A stretch of 64,000 nucleotides of DNA from Ctenosaura bakeri (GCA_948474755.1 CAOLHI010002121.1:186001-250000), one strand, 5' to 3'; shown: positions 1-10,306, counted from the stretch's first letter. Program-made: numbers and translations. Notes: generated by a model from the sequence alone, not told the origin.

Positions 1-333
1 CACTTAGTTTATTTAAGGTAGTGTGTTCTTACTTGTTACCAATGACTTTAGATAACCCAGGGCACTCAGTAGTTGTAAAACAAACCTGTATCCTTTCCTA
101 TGGTAACAACAAAAATAAAGTGTCTTGTGAGGGATCAAGTACAGTACAGCATTATCACACTAAAACAGTCCAAACTTCTGACAGTCTATGCCAATGCCTC
201 CTGGCTTTAGACACCAGTTCTCTGTGTCTTTTCATCAGCTGCTCAAACACAACCTAGCCCCCTCACTGGCCAAGATCTCACTGAAGGCTCTTTGTACAAC
301 TGGAATATTTGCCTTGTATATGGCTGGATAGCA

Positions 334-1030
334 GTACGTGTGAAAGGGATCTAGGAGTCTTCCTAGACCACAGGCTGAACATGAGTCAGCAGTGTGATGC
401 GGCAGCCAAGAAAGCCAATGCAATTCTCGGCTGCATCAATAGGAGTATGGTGTCTAGATTGAGGGAGGTACTGGTACCACTCTACTCTGCTTTGGTTAGA
501 CCTCATCTTGAATACTGTGTCCAGTTCTGGGCACCCCAATTCCAGAAGGACATGGTCAAGCTGGAGCAAGTCCAGAGGAGGGCGACCAAAATGGTGAGGG
601 GCCTGGAAGCCATGCCCTCTGAGGATAGACTTTGAGAGCTGGGTATGTTTAGTCTGCAGAAGAGAAGGTGAAGAGGGGACATGATAGCCATGTTTAAATA
701 TTTGAAGGGATGCCATGTGGAGGAGGGAGAGGGCTTGTTTTCTGCTGTTCCAGAGACCAGGACAAGGAGCAACAGATTCAAGCTGCAGGAAAGGAGATTC
801 CACCTGAACCTCAGGAAGAACTTCCTGACAGTCAGGGCTGTCCAGCAGTGGAATCTGCTGCCTCCATGGATTGTGGTGGAGTCTCCTTCCTTAGAGGTTT
901 TTAAGCAGAGGCTGGATGGCCATCGGTCGGGATTGCTTTGATGGTGTTCCTGCATGGCAGGGGGTTGGACTGGATGGCCTGTGTGGTCTCTTCCAACGCT
1001 ACAGTTCTGTGATTCTATGATATGATTCAA
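334..1030 (+). mobile_element. CR1 LINE, 3' end
   Basis: The translated sequence is the C-terminal part of CR1 ORF2: a reading with [17 protein letters not shown], then [17 protein letters not shown], then [14 protein letters not shown]. It ends in the typical CR1 3' terminus: a GGTTGGACTGGATGGCC block followed by short ATTCTATG repeats. The copy is 5'-truncated and has an in-frame stop near 634. Block B has no CR1 at the matching place (near 19,410), so it inserted after the A/B duplication. Confidence 0.85.
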
Positions 1031-1094
1031 TCATGCATAAGCTCCTCCCATGCAAATCACTGAGCTTAAACGTCTCAGCTAAAGAAGCTCTCTC

Positions 1095-1770
1095 TCTGTT
1101 TCTTGGTATTTTCTTAACTAAAATTCATCCACTTTGAATTCCAATCAACTTTAAAGGTTGTTCCTGCGATCAACCCCTTGTCCTTCTTAAAATTATGCTG
1201 ACATTAATCGGCAGAGTCAATGCCTAGTTTTGCAGCACTGGTTCCTAGCTTTGTCTGTAATGACATTTCTTACACTTTGCTGCTGAGCGAATGCATGTCT
1301 AATACAGGGTTCATTGCTGATTGTCAACCGGAAGTATTATCAACCATGTATCAGAGTTTTAGTCCTGGGAAAGCAAATATTCTTCAACATGTGCTGTATG
1401 CTTTATGAGATCATTGTCATCCCAAACCTATATAACCTCCCCCCATATTTATTTATTTTTGTTTACAATAAAGGATTCTTCTCTTTGCTCATGTAAGAAG
1501 TGTGTTCTTGCTCATGGAGGGAAGTCCCTTTGGTCAAAGTTGGAGATCTTTCCAGGCTGCTTCAGAGCTCGCCCACCATCACACAGACTGCCCAAAGTAG
1601 TCTGTGCAGACCTAATATTTTAGATCTGGCCCTACATGTCTTTTTTAGGGTTCAGGAGTAACCCTAAAGAGTTTTCAAGGTTCAGAGGTAACCCTTACAA
1701 TATCCAAGGGGAATCAAGTCCCATTCTCAGAGTAATCGTTGTGGGTTTGAGTCTCACTTGGCGCCAACAT
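1095..1770 (+). mobile_element. LTR-like segment with possible primer-binding site
   Basis: A TATATAA box lies near 1,428 and an AATAAA signal at 1,467-1,472, in the order and spacing of an LTR promoter and R region. A stretch reading TCACTTGGCGCCAAC near 1,754-1,768 has the layout of an LTR end (CA), two bases, and a TGGCGCC-type tRNA primer-binding site. No coding remnant follows. The left boundary is not clear, and no partner LTR was found. It could be an unrelated unique sequence. Confidence 0.35.
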
Positions 1771-1869
1771 CCTCACAGACAAATAGTGGGTTTCTCATCT
1801 GGGCAACTGGCTGGCCACTGTGGGGACAGAACATTGGGCTAGGGAGGCTTTTGGCCCTGAGAGAGCTAG

Positions 1870-2168
1870 TCTGATATAGTGGTTTGAATAGTGGACTAGC
1901 ACACTGGGAGACCAGGGTTTGAATCCCCACTTGACCATAGGAAATCTGGAGAGGCCCTTCTCTCAGTCCCACCTCCGTCACAAGAACAACTGGTGAGGAC
2001 ACAAGAGAGGGCATTCTTGGATATTATTATTATTACTACTATTATTATTATTATTATTATTAAATAAAGCTGTTGGTAGGCCCTTGGACACCTCTGAACA
2101 AATCTTTCCACGAAAACTCTGTTGCAGAGTCACTGTAAGTTAAAAATGACTTGAACGCACCCAACAAC
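1870..2168 (+). mobile_element. tRNA-derived SINE (Sauria type), rearranged
   Basis: A tRNA-like head (GATATAGTGGTTTGAATAGT, then GGGTTTGAATCCC as B box) is followed, after a disrupted middle and an (ATT)n run at about 2,023-2,062, by a Bov-B-like tail ending ACTTGAACGCACCCAACAAC. The 3' part also occurs at 19,970-20,118 next to the block B SCAN exon, so the SINE predates the A/B duplication. Confidence 0.65.
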
Positions 2169-2236
2169 AACAACAAGGCCTTCCTTATGTTTTGTGAGAG
2201 AATGTTGGAAACGGTGACACCAGAACACCCTCTCAC

Positions 2237-2644
2237 CTGCCTCTTCTCTTCCGCCTGGCTCAGGAGGAAGCCCTCCGCCAGGGCCACTGCCTGGGAACTG
2301 GTCTCCGCTCCACACTCCCTGACCCAGTTCTCCATCTCCGGGGGCAGGACAGCCAGGAACTGCTCCAGGATCACCAGGTCCAGCATCTGGGCTTTCGTGT
2401 GCTCTTCTGGTTTCAGCCACTGGCAGCAAAGGTGGTGGAGATGGTTACAAAGATCTCGAGGGCTTTTGGCCTCCTGGTAACAAAATTCCCTGAAGTGCCG
2501 GCGCTTTGCCTCTGAGTGGGTGTTGACTTCAGGGCCTCCTTCTCCTGCAGGAAGAGATGAAATCTGTTCCAACATCTTGGTTCCGGAGTCTGTCAATGAT
2601 GGAAAGGGTTTTTCTTTCTTCTGGCAATCTCTGCCTTGAGGCAC
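2237..2644 (-). CDS. SCAN-domain exon of a zinc-finger gene, partial (block A)
   Basis: This exon encodes a SCAN domain, an 80-90-residue helical dimerisation module of vertebrate zinc-finger transcription factors. The domain covers about residues 47-134 of the exon product and includes [20 protein letters not shown] and [20 protein letters not shown]. The exon has an acceptor at 2,663 (TTTTTTAG on the minus strand) and a donor after 2,237 (CAG then GTGAGA). It closely matches the complete gene at 20.2-20.6 kb. The remaining exons (linker, KRAB, fingers) would lie left of position 1. Oddity: the start ATG of the paralog is GTG here (2,644-2,642). The next in-frame ATG is at 2,575-2,573 and would still keep the whole SCAN domain. 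The reading frame is otherwise open. Whether the gene is functional cannot be told from this fragment. Confidence 0.75.
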
Positions 2645-3091
2645 AGGATTGGTTGTGAAGGCCTAAAAAAGCAAGGAGATGTCCTCTGAGCTAAGTATTA
2701 TGGGCTTTTTGAGCAGATGAATATTTTCAAGGGGGAATGGTTTTCCCACCACCCACCATGAAAGAAAAGGGTCTTTTATCAGAAAGAGAGTTGGGAATCT
2801 TGCAGTCCTCTGGAGGTTGCTGGATTGTAGCTCCCAGCATGCCTTACCATTGGCTCTGCTAGCTAGGGATGCTGGGAACAGTGGCTTTGATGATTCCCTT
2901 CCCTGCCTTAGAGGAGAAGAGGGGAGATGCTGAGACTTGAGGAACCAGAGATGGGAATACGTTTGACCAGACATCCGTCCTCACCATGGCTGCTTCTAAG
3001 TTCTTATCTTTTCCCCCTTTGTTTTCTTTACTTGTAGCCCTTAACAGATCCTCACAAAATGGTCATAAATCAGATTCTGTGGAAATAATAC

Positions 3092-3600
3092 AAGTTGAGT
3101 ATATCTTACATGAAATGCTTTGGACCAGAAGCATTCTATATTTTGGATTTTTTCAGATTTTGGAATAACGTACCTTTTTGGAATAGCCTCATGTCTCGTT
3201 CGTTCGCTACTTGTGTTGTGTATGAGACGCCAGGCTGGAGAGAGACTAAGAATCTGTGAAATGGTGGGAATCCAAGTGTAGTCCTTGGCACAAATCCATG
3301 CTTCCTGCCATTTCACTGATCCTCAGTGTTTATTCTTTGCCACCAGCTGCCTGCTTCCACTTTTCCACTTTTCTTAAAATGCATTGGACCAGAAGGGTTC
3401 TGTATTTTGGATTTTTCTCAGATTTTGGAATACAGTACCTTTTTGGAATAGCCTCATGTCTTGTTTGTTTGCTGTCTAAGAATCTGACTAAGAATCTGTA
3501 TGAATCTACGCATAGTGCTTGGTGCAAGTCTAGTCTCCTGCCATTTCACAGGTCCCCAGTCCCGCCAAGGTACCTGCTCCCACTTTTGAGGAAGGAGGTG
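3092..3600 (+). mobile_element. Tigger-like DNA transposon relic with internal duplication
   Basis: Begins TACAAGTTGAGTATATCTTA, the decayed form of the left end of the Tigger-like element seen intact at 21,552 in block B. A block containing TTTTGGATTTTTTCAGATTT occurs twice, at about 3,121-3,216 and 3,386-3,475, while block B has it once. The right terminal repeat is not seen. Confidence 0.5.
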
Positions 3601-3699
3601 TAGCATTCCTCAGGTCTCTGACATGAACGAGCAGGAGCACCAGGATTCCTACACATAGGTAGAAAAAATGGAATACAGAAATATAGGATGGGGGACACG

Positions 3700-4376
3700 T
3701 GGTTGGATGTGAAAGGGATCTAGGAGTCTTCATAGAACACAAGCTGAACATGAGTCAGCAGTGTGATACAGCAGCCAAGAAAGTCAATGCAATTCTCAGC
3801 TGCATCAATAGGAGTATGGTGTCTAGATCGAGGGAGGTACTGGTACCACTCTGCTCTGCTTTGGTTAGACCTCATCTTGAATACTGTGTCCAGTTCAGGG
3901 CACCCCAATTCAAGAAGGACATGGTCAAGCTGGAGCAAGTCCAGAGGAGGGGAACCAAAAAGGTGAGGGGCCTGGAAGCCATGCCCTATGAGGATAGACT
4001 TAGAGAGCTGGGGATGTTTAGTCTGAGGGGACATGATAGCCATGTTTAAATATTTGAAGGGATGCCATGTAGAGGAAGGAAAGGGCTTGTTTTCTGCTGC
4101 TCCAGAGACCAGGACAAGAAGCAATGGATTCAAGCTGCAGAAAAGGAGATTCCACCTGAACCTCAGGAAGAACTTCCTGACAGTCAGGGCGGTCTGGCAG
4201 TGGGATAGGCTGCCTTGGAGTGTAGTGGAGTCTCCTTCTTTGGAGGTTTTTAAGCAGAGGCTTGATGGCCATCTGTTGGGAGTGCTTTGAGGGTGTTCCT
4301 GCATGGCAGGAGGTTGGACTGGATGGCCCCTGGGGTCTCTTCCAACTCTACATTTCTATGATTCTATCATTCTAAG
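3700..4376 (+). mobile_element. CR1 LINE, 3' end
   Basis: Very similar to the copy at 334-1,030: [38 protein letters not shown], then the conserved 3' terminus with GATTCTATC repeats. It is frameshifted relative to the family near 4,020, where the QKRRLRG segment is deleted. Absent from the matching place in block B, so it inserted after duplication. Confidence 0.85.
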
Positions 4377-5060
4377 TAACCATGTTGGTTGGGGTATTCT
4401 TGGAAATGTAGTCCCAAACCCCACCATGGTGCCTGGGGGATACAGGGAGTTGTTGTCCAAAAAGGGACCATGCTTGTTGGGGATACTGTGTTGTCCAAAA
4501 AGTAATCACACTGCCTGAGGATGCTATACTTCAAAAAGGTAGCCGTGCTGGCTGGCAGATACTAGGAGAGGCAGCAGCAGAAGTAACCAGCTTGGGGGAT
4601 TCTGGGAGTTGTAGTCCAAAAAAGTAACCACACCAATTAGGAGCTATAGGAGCTGTAGTCCAAAATGAACCCTCTGGCTTGGGATATTTAGGTGTGGAAG
4701 TACAAAAAAGAAACCACACCACACACTGGGAGGGTGGAGTGACAAGCTATTGTCTGGAAAAAATAATGGAAATGGTAGAGACGGACTAATTAATTTACAG
4801 ATTGGAAAATAAAATGAATAGCAAATTCTGTAAGTTCTGGGAGATGTTTATGGGTTCTCTTCAAAGTAAAAAAAAAAATCAGTAGGTACAGTTTCAACTG
4901 GTAATTTATCAACACTTTTCAGTGCACAAACTGGGTGGGGGGTCCCAAAAGTCACCGGAGTGTCTATGGGGTTCCAGGAGTTTTATTCCAAAGATGTCAA
5001 CATGCTGCCTGAAAGACACTGGGAATTGTAATCTTCCCGAAAAGGAACTTTTCCCCAGCC
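4376..5060. repeat. Degenerate minisatellite with CTGGGAGTTGTAGTCC motif
   Basis: About a dozen irregular units of 40-60 bp built around GGGGGATACTGGGAGTTGTAG, then TCCAAAAAGTAACCA, then GCTGGCTG. Clear units are near 4,435, 4,480, 4,545, 4,600, 4,645 and 4,975. Block B carries the same array at 22,720-23,240. On the minus strand each good unit reads ACTACAACTCCCAG. Confidence 0.7.
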
Positions 5061-5071
5061 AGGTATTCCTG

Positions 5072-5246
5072 GGCCATTTCCGCACTAGGCTGTTAGAGCG
5101 CTATGATTCCACTTTCAACATCCTATGGATCCTGGGGTTTGCAGTTTCGGGAGGGGCCGGATGGCCCCTCCCGAAACTGCAAACCCCAGGATTCCATAGG
5201 ATGTTGAAAGTGGAATCATAGTGCTTTAACAGCCTAGTGCGGATAT
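5072..5246. mobile_element. Palindromic MITE
   Basis: Two inverted arms of about 85 bp that meet at GGAGGGGCCGGATGGCCCCT. The outer ends are GCCATTTCCGCACTAGGCTG and its complement. It folds into a near-perfect hairpin. Same family as the elements at 24,117, 25,433, 26,778, 30,045 and 49,216. Confidence 0.85.
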
Positions 5247-5397
5247 CTGGTTTGCCAGAATGCATGGAAGAAAAGGAGGAAGATTGCATTGTATTTCTGG
5301 GGCGGGGAGAACCCCCCCCCCAGAAGAATTGGCTCCCCTAGCCTTCTCCCTTTAGGTCTGGGGTGGGCAACTTACACCCCCCCGGCAGCCTTTGCAG

Positions 5398-5398
<1 letters not shown>

Positions 5399-5448
<50 letters not shown>

Positions 5449-5525
5449 TAGTATCCCGAGGCGGCAAACAGCATGAAATACATTATACATTAAAAGACAT
5501 TAAAAGACATTAAAAACATACCCAA
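5399..5525 (-). repeat. (AAT)n microsatellite and LINE/SINE 3' tail
   Basis: An AAT run of about 50 bp at 5,399-5,449 is followed by a degraded copy of the CGAGGCGG-type tail and ACATTAAAAGACATTAAAAA. The same tail plus ATT run recurs at 6,450-6,612, 9,105-9,300 and 10,075-10,130. Confidence 0.7.
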
Positions 5526-5689
5526 TCCTCCCCACCCACCAACCCAGCTCCTTGATTCCACCAGACCCCCCTTTTCAGGGCCAACAAGAAGGGGGGGGCG
5601 TTTCAATGGCGATGGATTACAGGGATCGGAGTGGGGGGGGGGCTTCCACCTACTGGAGGACATCAAGGAAGAAAAAGCCAGGCTTGGTT

Positions 5690-6250
5690 GCAAATCAGAG
5701 GTGAACTTTGGCCACATCCGGACTGGGTTTGGGTGTCCTTTTGGGGAACTCCCCTCTGCGCTCTCCAGAAGGTCCGGCTAAAATAGCCCCTCCTCCTCGA
5801 CCCCTTGGTCTGGGATGGAAGAGAGAGAGAAGGGACCCCCTCCCCTTAAACACCCCCCCCAAAATGGTTTCCTTCCTCCCCGTTTCCTGAATCCAGACGC
5901 CTTTGGGCCCCTCTCCCCTTCCCCCAATTTCTGTCCCTGGGTCCCCCTCCCTTTCCAAGGAGACCCCTTTGCGCTCTTCTCCCCCTTCCATCTGGCTCGC
6001 TTTCTCCCCCATCAGGAGCCCCTTTAAGCCTCCCCTGCCCCCCCCCTACCGACCCCTTCCTCCTCCTCCGCCCCCCACTCACCCCACACCCGGCAGGGTC
6101 GGCCGGTCCAAAGCGGTGCCGCTGCTGCGCAGGCTGGGGATGCTGGGAGCTGCAGTCCAAAGGGGGAGAAGCTCCGCCAGCTGCAGCCGCCGCCTCCACC
6201 TTCTTCCGGGGAAGCTGAAGGCCCTCCCACCGGTTCCTTAACCCTTGGAG
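5690..6250 (-). promoter_or_regulatory. GC-rich promoter and 5' untranslated exon of the block A ZSCAN gene
   Basis: This GC-rich, CpG-bearing stretch is conserved with 23,450-24,100. On the minus strand, an ETS-type CCGGAAG element near 6,205 precedes a likely non-coding first exon that ends at 6,083 in a donor (GTGTGGG then GTGAGT). The donor is conserved in block B. Inside the exon is GGACTGCAGCTCCCAGCATC, resembling a ZNF143/THAP11-type site. The exact start of transcription is inferred. No upstream TATA box is evident, as expected for a CpG-type promoter. Confidence 0.6.
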
Positions 6251-6322
6251 CGCCTAAAAAAAGGGGGCAGATTTACCTCTTATTTCCTGTTTTCTTTCTC
6301 TAGAGTTCAACAAGGACAGCAA

Positions 6323-6383
6323 TATCATCATCATCATCATCATCATCAATTATTGTTAATATTATTTATTATTATTATTATTA
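6323..6383. repeat. (ATC)n and (ATT)n microsatellites
   Basis: An ATC run at 6,323-6,349 and an ATT-rich run at 6,358-6,383. A related ATC run lies at the matching place in block B (24,395-24,440). Confidence 0.85.
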
Positions 6384-6449
6384 CTATCATCTTTATTTAC
6401 ACTCCACTTTTTCCCCAGCTTGGGACTCAACAGCAGCTTACAGCAATTA

Positions 6450-6463
6450 GAAATAATAATAAT

Positions 6464-6505
<42 letters not shown>

Positions 6506-6535
6506 AATAATAATAATAATAATAATAATAATTTA
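6450..6535. repeat. (AAC)n/(AAT)n microsatellite
   Basis: A compound trinucleotide run. Its long asparagine or leucine translations are not genes. It forms the end of a minus-strand LINE/SINE tail (CCCGCCTCTCCGCATGGATC follows at 6,543). Confidence 0.9.
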
Positions 6536-7045
6536 TTTCTATCCCGCCTCTCCGCATGGATCGAGGCGGGGAACAACAGGAATACATTAAATACATTAAA
6601 AGATATTAAAAACATATCCATGTTTTTTTTGTATTTTAATGTCTTTTCATGTATTTAATGTATTCCTGTTGTTCCCCGCCTCGATTCATGTGGAGGGTAA
6701 GATTGGGATTTGATGACAAGGGGGTGAATCTTAGGTAAGGACCGCAAGAATAAATGATGAGAAGCAAATTATCGTCCAGAGAAGATAAGACCCATAAGGA
6801 TGTGGAAAATGGGATGTAGTATATCAGGAGTAAAGTAGAATGCGAATATATTACTCAACGGGGAAGTGAATGGAAGTCAATAATTGTTCATTGTATTCAT
6901 ATAGGTAGGAAGGTCTAATGTGTGAAATGTGTATAGGGTGTAACTGTATTGTTGGTAATGTTTGTATGTTACGTATGTTGTCTAAGTTTTTGTAATTTTG
7001 TAATATAAATAAACATATTTTAATAACAATAATAAAAAAAAAATC
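6535..7045 (+). mobile_element. L1 3' end inserted into a LINE/SINE tail, with inverted flank copy
   Basis: The tail sequence at 6,540-6,612 (GGGGAACAACAGGAATACAT and on) is followed at once by an inverted copy at 6,613-6,690, and then by an A/T-rich L1-like 3' UTR ending in TAATAAACATATTTT and poly(A) near 7,030-7,041. The interrupted tail resumes at 7,042 (TCCAATCCTCCCCACCC), as it reads without interruption at 5,518. Confidence 0.5.
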
Positions 7046-7164
7046 CAATCCTCCCCACCCACTAACCCACCTAAAACTAACCCCCTAAAACACAAAACAA
7101 TTAACAATTAACACTGTTAAAACCCACAGAATACAAAAGTTAAAGCCCCGAGAATTAAACAACT

Positions 7165-7365
7165 TCATGCCATAGGCTTAGTCGTGGTTGTGCTCCTTCA
7201 AGTCTTTTCAGACCTACAGGGACAGTACGGTGAATCAGTTAGGGGGTTTTCTCGGGATGCAGAGAGGGTTTGCCATTGCCTTCCTCTGAGGCTGAGACAG
7301 TGTGACTTGGGAGTTTCCATGGCTGAGCCAGAGATGGTTTCAAACCTTGGTCTCCAATATAATAT
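7165..7365 (-). mobile_element. tRNA-derived SINE (Sauria type)
   Basis: Reverse-strand copy: TTGCCATTGCCTTCCTCTGA and GTTTCCATGGCTGAGC are the complements of the conserved SINE middle. Orthologous copies sit at 24,935-25,130 and 48,395-48,575, so this insertion predates all three blocks. Confidence 0.65.
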
Positions 7366-7382
7366 ATGAGTATTTATAAATA

Positions 7383-7402
7383 AGTGTGTGTGTGTGTGTG
7401 TA
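7383..7402. repeat. (GT)n microsatellite
   Basis: Ten GT units. A shorter run lies at the matching place in block B (near 25,148). Confidence 0.9.
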
Positions 7403-7762
7403 TTTACAAGAGTGATTAACAAACAGGCCTTAATATGTAAATTAGCAAAACGTTTCTCAACAGGATCACAAGAAATATATTTTTGTAAATGATTAACTGC
7501 ATCCTTCTGGGGCCCAGACTTGACAGGACTCTTTGTTGCAGGTCTCTTCCAACTCCATGATAATCACTTGTACAATTAGATTCTATGACCCCCAAAAAGT
7601 ATGTTTCCCAAACTATAACTCTTATGAACAACTTTTTCTTCAGTAAAATTCAGGCCAAGCCCAACTCCCTTCACAGCTGATCCTCAGTCTTAGAAGCAGG
7701 AGCCATGAATTCTAGGAAACCTGTTTTCGTTCCACGAGACACCTGCAAGCAAGTGCCAGCAT

Positions 7763-8000
7763 GCTGTAGTGGTTTGAGCATTGGTGCTATGACACTGGAG
7801 GACAGAATTTGAATCCCTGCTCGGCCATGGAAAACCACTGGATGACCTGGGGCAAGTCATAATCTCTCAGCCTCAGAGGAAAGCAAAGACCAACTCCCTT
7901 TGGAAAAAATCTTGCCAAGAAAATCCTGTGATAGATTTTCTCTACGGAGGCCATAAATTGCAAATGACCTGAAGCCACAAAGCAACAACAATACGTCTGC
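7763..8000 (+). mobile_element. tRNA-derived SINE (Sauria type)
   Basis: Head CTGTAGTGGTTTGAGCATTG, B-box-like GAATTTGAATCCCTG, middle CTCGGCCATGGAAAACCACT, and a Bov-B-like tail ending with CACAAAGCAACAACAATA. The orthologous copy in block B is 25,690-25,930. Confidence 0.75.
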
Positions 8001-8419
8001 ACATGGAGTAGCAACGTGGGTCCAGGTTTTGTCACAAAGCACAGTGCTTCTTTATAATTATCAAAATCACAGTGATTTCTCTTCCTCCTTCCTCTCTCCA
8101 AGTCTCCAAGGATTTGCAGAGATTGCTTTCAGAGCCAAGAACTCAAAACATCAGATGGGAGTGTATAACACAAAGCAGCTTCTTGCAATGAAAGGCTTGG
8201 TGTGTAAAACACTGGCTGTGCCACTGAGACTTTTGTGGGGTAGAAACACTGACTCTCTGTGTCCCCTTCAGCTATACAACTGAAGTGTCTATTAGGAAAG
8301 TCATATTAGCTCTCATCTTGCAAGTGACTTTGTCCTGTGTTTTCTTTCTCTGATTCAGTTGCATGAAGTAGTGGAGAGCATTAAGTCCCCTGAGAAGTGG
8401 CAACTGAGTAGAATCAGAA

Positions 8420-8611
8420 ATGATCTGGCATTGCTTTTCCTTCTCCTCCTGCCCCACACTGCCTGCCTGAGGCTGACGCACAAACATTGGCTTATAAGAA
8501 GCAATGCAATAGGACAGGTGAATTATTACAAGTCAGGAGACATCCTCTCTACATTGACTGCTCATCTCCTCCCATACGTTTCAGCAAGAGCCCATTTACT
8601 TTCCATCTCCC
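8420..8611 (+). pseudogene. V2R exon 1 relic (block A)
   Basis: This matches the first exon of the two downstream V2R genes (LLLLPHTACLRL signal-peptide part, VNYYKSGD). It is broken in three ways. One base is lost just after the ATG (8,420-8,422), which shifts the frame. The segment for HLIGG is deleted. A second single-base loss near 8,577 turns the end out of frame. The donor (CCCGTAAG) after 8,611 is still present. No exon 2 follows before the exon 3 fragment at 10,735. A dead V2R copy. Confidence 0.85.
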
Positions 8612-9104
8612 GTAAGAAATGATAGATTTGAAACTACCCAACCACATCCTGATTTCAGTAAATCCTGATATTCCTACTTCCAAATGTTAGCCCTGTTATA
8701 GCCGCTCAGTCCTAGTAAACTGCTGGTTGTCTTTTGTCCCTTGAGAAAGAATAGCTGGAGACCAAAAAATAAGTTCTTTGTAACCACTGTTACCCCACAA
8801 CGTGGGTGACCCAGGGGCTAGTACCTCCACGTGATGGTTGGGAATTAATTAGCTCAACCAGGAAGCCTGCAAGAAGGGAGTAACGTAACGAGATCTTCCA
8901 CCAGTATTTATGGGGTTTCCAAAGAAAAGAACCAGACAGACATTCCAAAATATGGTAAAATGTGTTTTATTGAAAAGTTCAATCATGCATACACAAGACC
9001 CCCTCACTCACTCATACAAGACCTAACTGAAAGAAAAGGGAAGAAAGGTGGATAGTGGATTTTTAGGGTTTGGGGTGATAATTACCAGTCCAGAGAGCAG
9101 CGAA

Positions 9105-9136
9105 TAATAATAATGATGATGATGATGATGATGATG

Positions 9137-9183
<47 letters not shown>

Positions 9184-9520
9184 CCCGCCTCTCCCAATGG
9201 ATTGAGGCGGCATTACAAAAATATATTAATACATTAAAACATTAAAATGTACCCCATCCTCCCCACCCACCAACCCTTCTATCCCCCTAAAGCACATTAA
9301 TTATTAAAAACAAATTAAAAACAAAATTAGAACAAAGAGACAAATGATGAGAGGCAGTGGAACACTAGTCTGGGAAGGCCTGTCGGAAGAGAACAGTCTT
9401 GACTGCTTTTTTAAAGCAGTCAAGACTGGTAATGTGCCGGGTCTCCTCCGGCAGGCCATTCCATAACTTAGGAGCAACAGAAGAAAAGGTCCTCTGGGTA
9501 ACTGCAGCCAACCTAGTTCT
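9105..9520 (-). mobile_element. L2-clade LINE, 3' end with (ATT)n tail
   Basis: On the minus strand the sequence encodes a LINE ORF2 C-terminus (VAPKLWNGLPEETR, SLDCFKKAVKTVLFRQAF), then a 3' tail with GCCGCCTCAATCCATTGGGA and a long ATT/GAT microsatellite at about 9,105-9,182. Related body sequence without the tail occurs at 38,990-39,260 and 58,860-59,150. Confidence 0.65.
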
Positions 9521-9524
9521 GATT

Positions 9525-9960
9525 GAAGAAAGCAGCAATGTGGCTTAGACTTGTGTCTGAGGACAGCACTCATTTGGGAATCAGAGCAACAGTGTGGCAT
9601 TCAGCAAGTGAGATACTGTGTCTGACTGCCCAAAATGGAGAGGTAAAGGTGGACATGGTGCTCTGGGAGAGCAAACAGTGGAGGTTGCAACATGGAAAAT
9701 GGGATCTGGATGGAGTTAATGATCTTGGTGTTAGGTGACAAAGAATTAATCTGTTGTAATAGCTCTGTAATCATGGACAGGTAAAAGCAGAGTGAGGGGA
9801 AATGTCCAAATGCTAGGTAGAAGGGCTGAAACAATCAGTAGCTTGGTGGGAACCTCCCATTGCTATTGTATGGCTGCAGAGACGTTACAGCTTCACCATA
9901 AGCCTACTGTCTCTGGAGTGGCCCAGTGATTATCCTGGCAATGACCTTGGCTATGACTAG
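9525..9960 (-). mobile_element. LTR-like repeat, reverse copy
   Basis: Reverse complement of the segment at 47,090-47,770: it shares the complements of GCCACACTGT and of the CTCTCCCAG/GGATC/GTTAATGATCT blocks. A third copy runs off the right edge of the window (63,840-64,000). Called LTR-like because the fuller copy has a TATA box and AATAAA. Confidence 0.45.
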
Positions 9961-10074
9961 AGGGGATCTCTGACTTGCTTTGAATCATGCATATTTAGCT
10001 ATATTTTTCCTCTCCCCAGCTTGGCCTTACTGTCACTTCAGAATTCATTTTATATCAATGCCAATTAATGTATT

Positions 10075-10306
10075 TTTATTATTATTATTATTTATTTGTA
10101 TCCTGCCTCTCCATATGGATCGAGGCGGCGAACAACTTACAAATAGCATGTATTTCTATACATGCCCCCAACAAGCTGGGTACTCATTTTACCGACCTAC
10201 GGAAGGATGGAAGGCTGAGTCAACCTTAGAGCCTGGCAGGATCGAACTCACAACCTTGTGGCTTGCAGTACTGACATTTAACCACTGCGCCACCAGGGCA
10301 ATTTTG
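10075..10306 (-). mobile_element. tRNA-derived SINE with GCCGCCTCGATCC tail
   Basis: On the minus strand: A-box region GGTGGCGCAGTGGTTAAATG, B-box region GTGAGTTCGATCCTGCCAG, then GTAAGTTGTTCGCCGCCTCG and an (ATA/AAT)n end. Same family as 46,833-47,070. The tail is shared with the L2-clade LINE at 9,105, which probably supplied the retrotransposition machinery. Confidence 0.75.

Noticed and set aside
309..1030. Possible host gene with a conserved reading frame
   Set aside because: The sequence is the CR1 ORF2 C-terminus and recurs at 3,700, 28,273, 29,823 and 62,925.
5401..5449. CRISPR-like or other regular array
   Set aside because: Simple AAT microsatellite; no spaced direct repeats of CRISPR type exist in the window.
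6245..6658. Open frames rich in asparagine or leucine
   Set aside because: They are translations of (AAC)n/(AAT)n and ATC microsatellites at the end of a LINE/SINE tail.
9394..9428. Hairpin with 16-bp arms as a terminator or attachment site
   Set aside because: It lies in the coding part of an L2-clade LINE (SLDCFKKAVKT region); the symmetry is probably incidental to that sequence.
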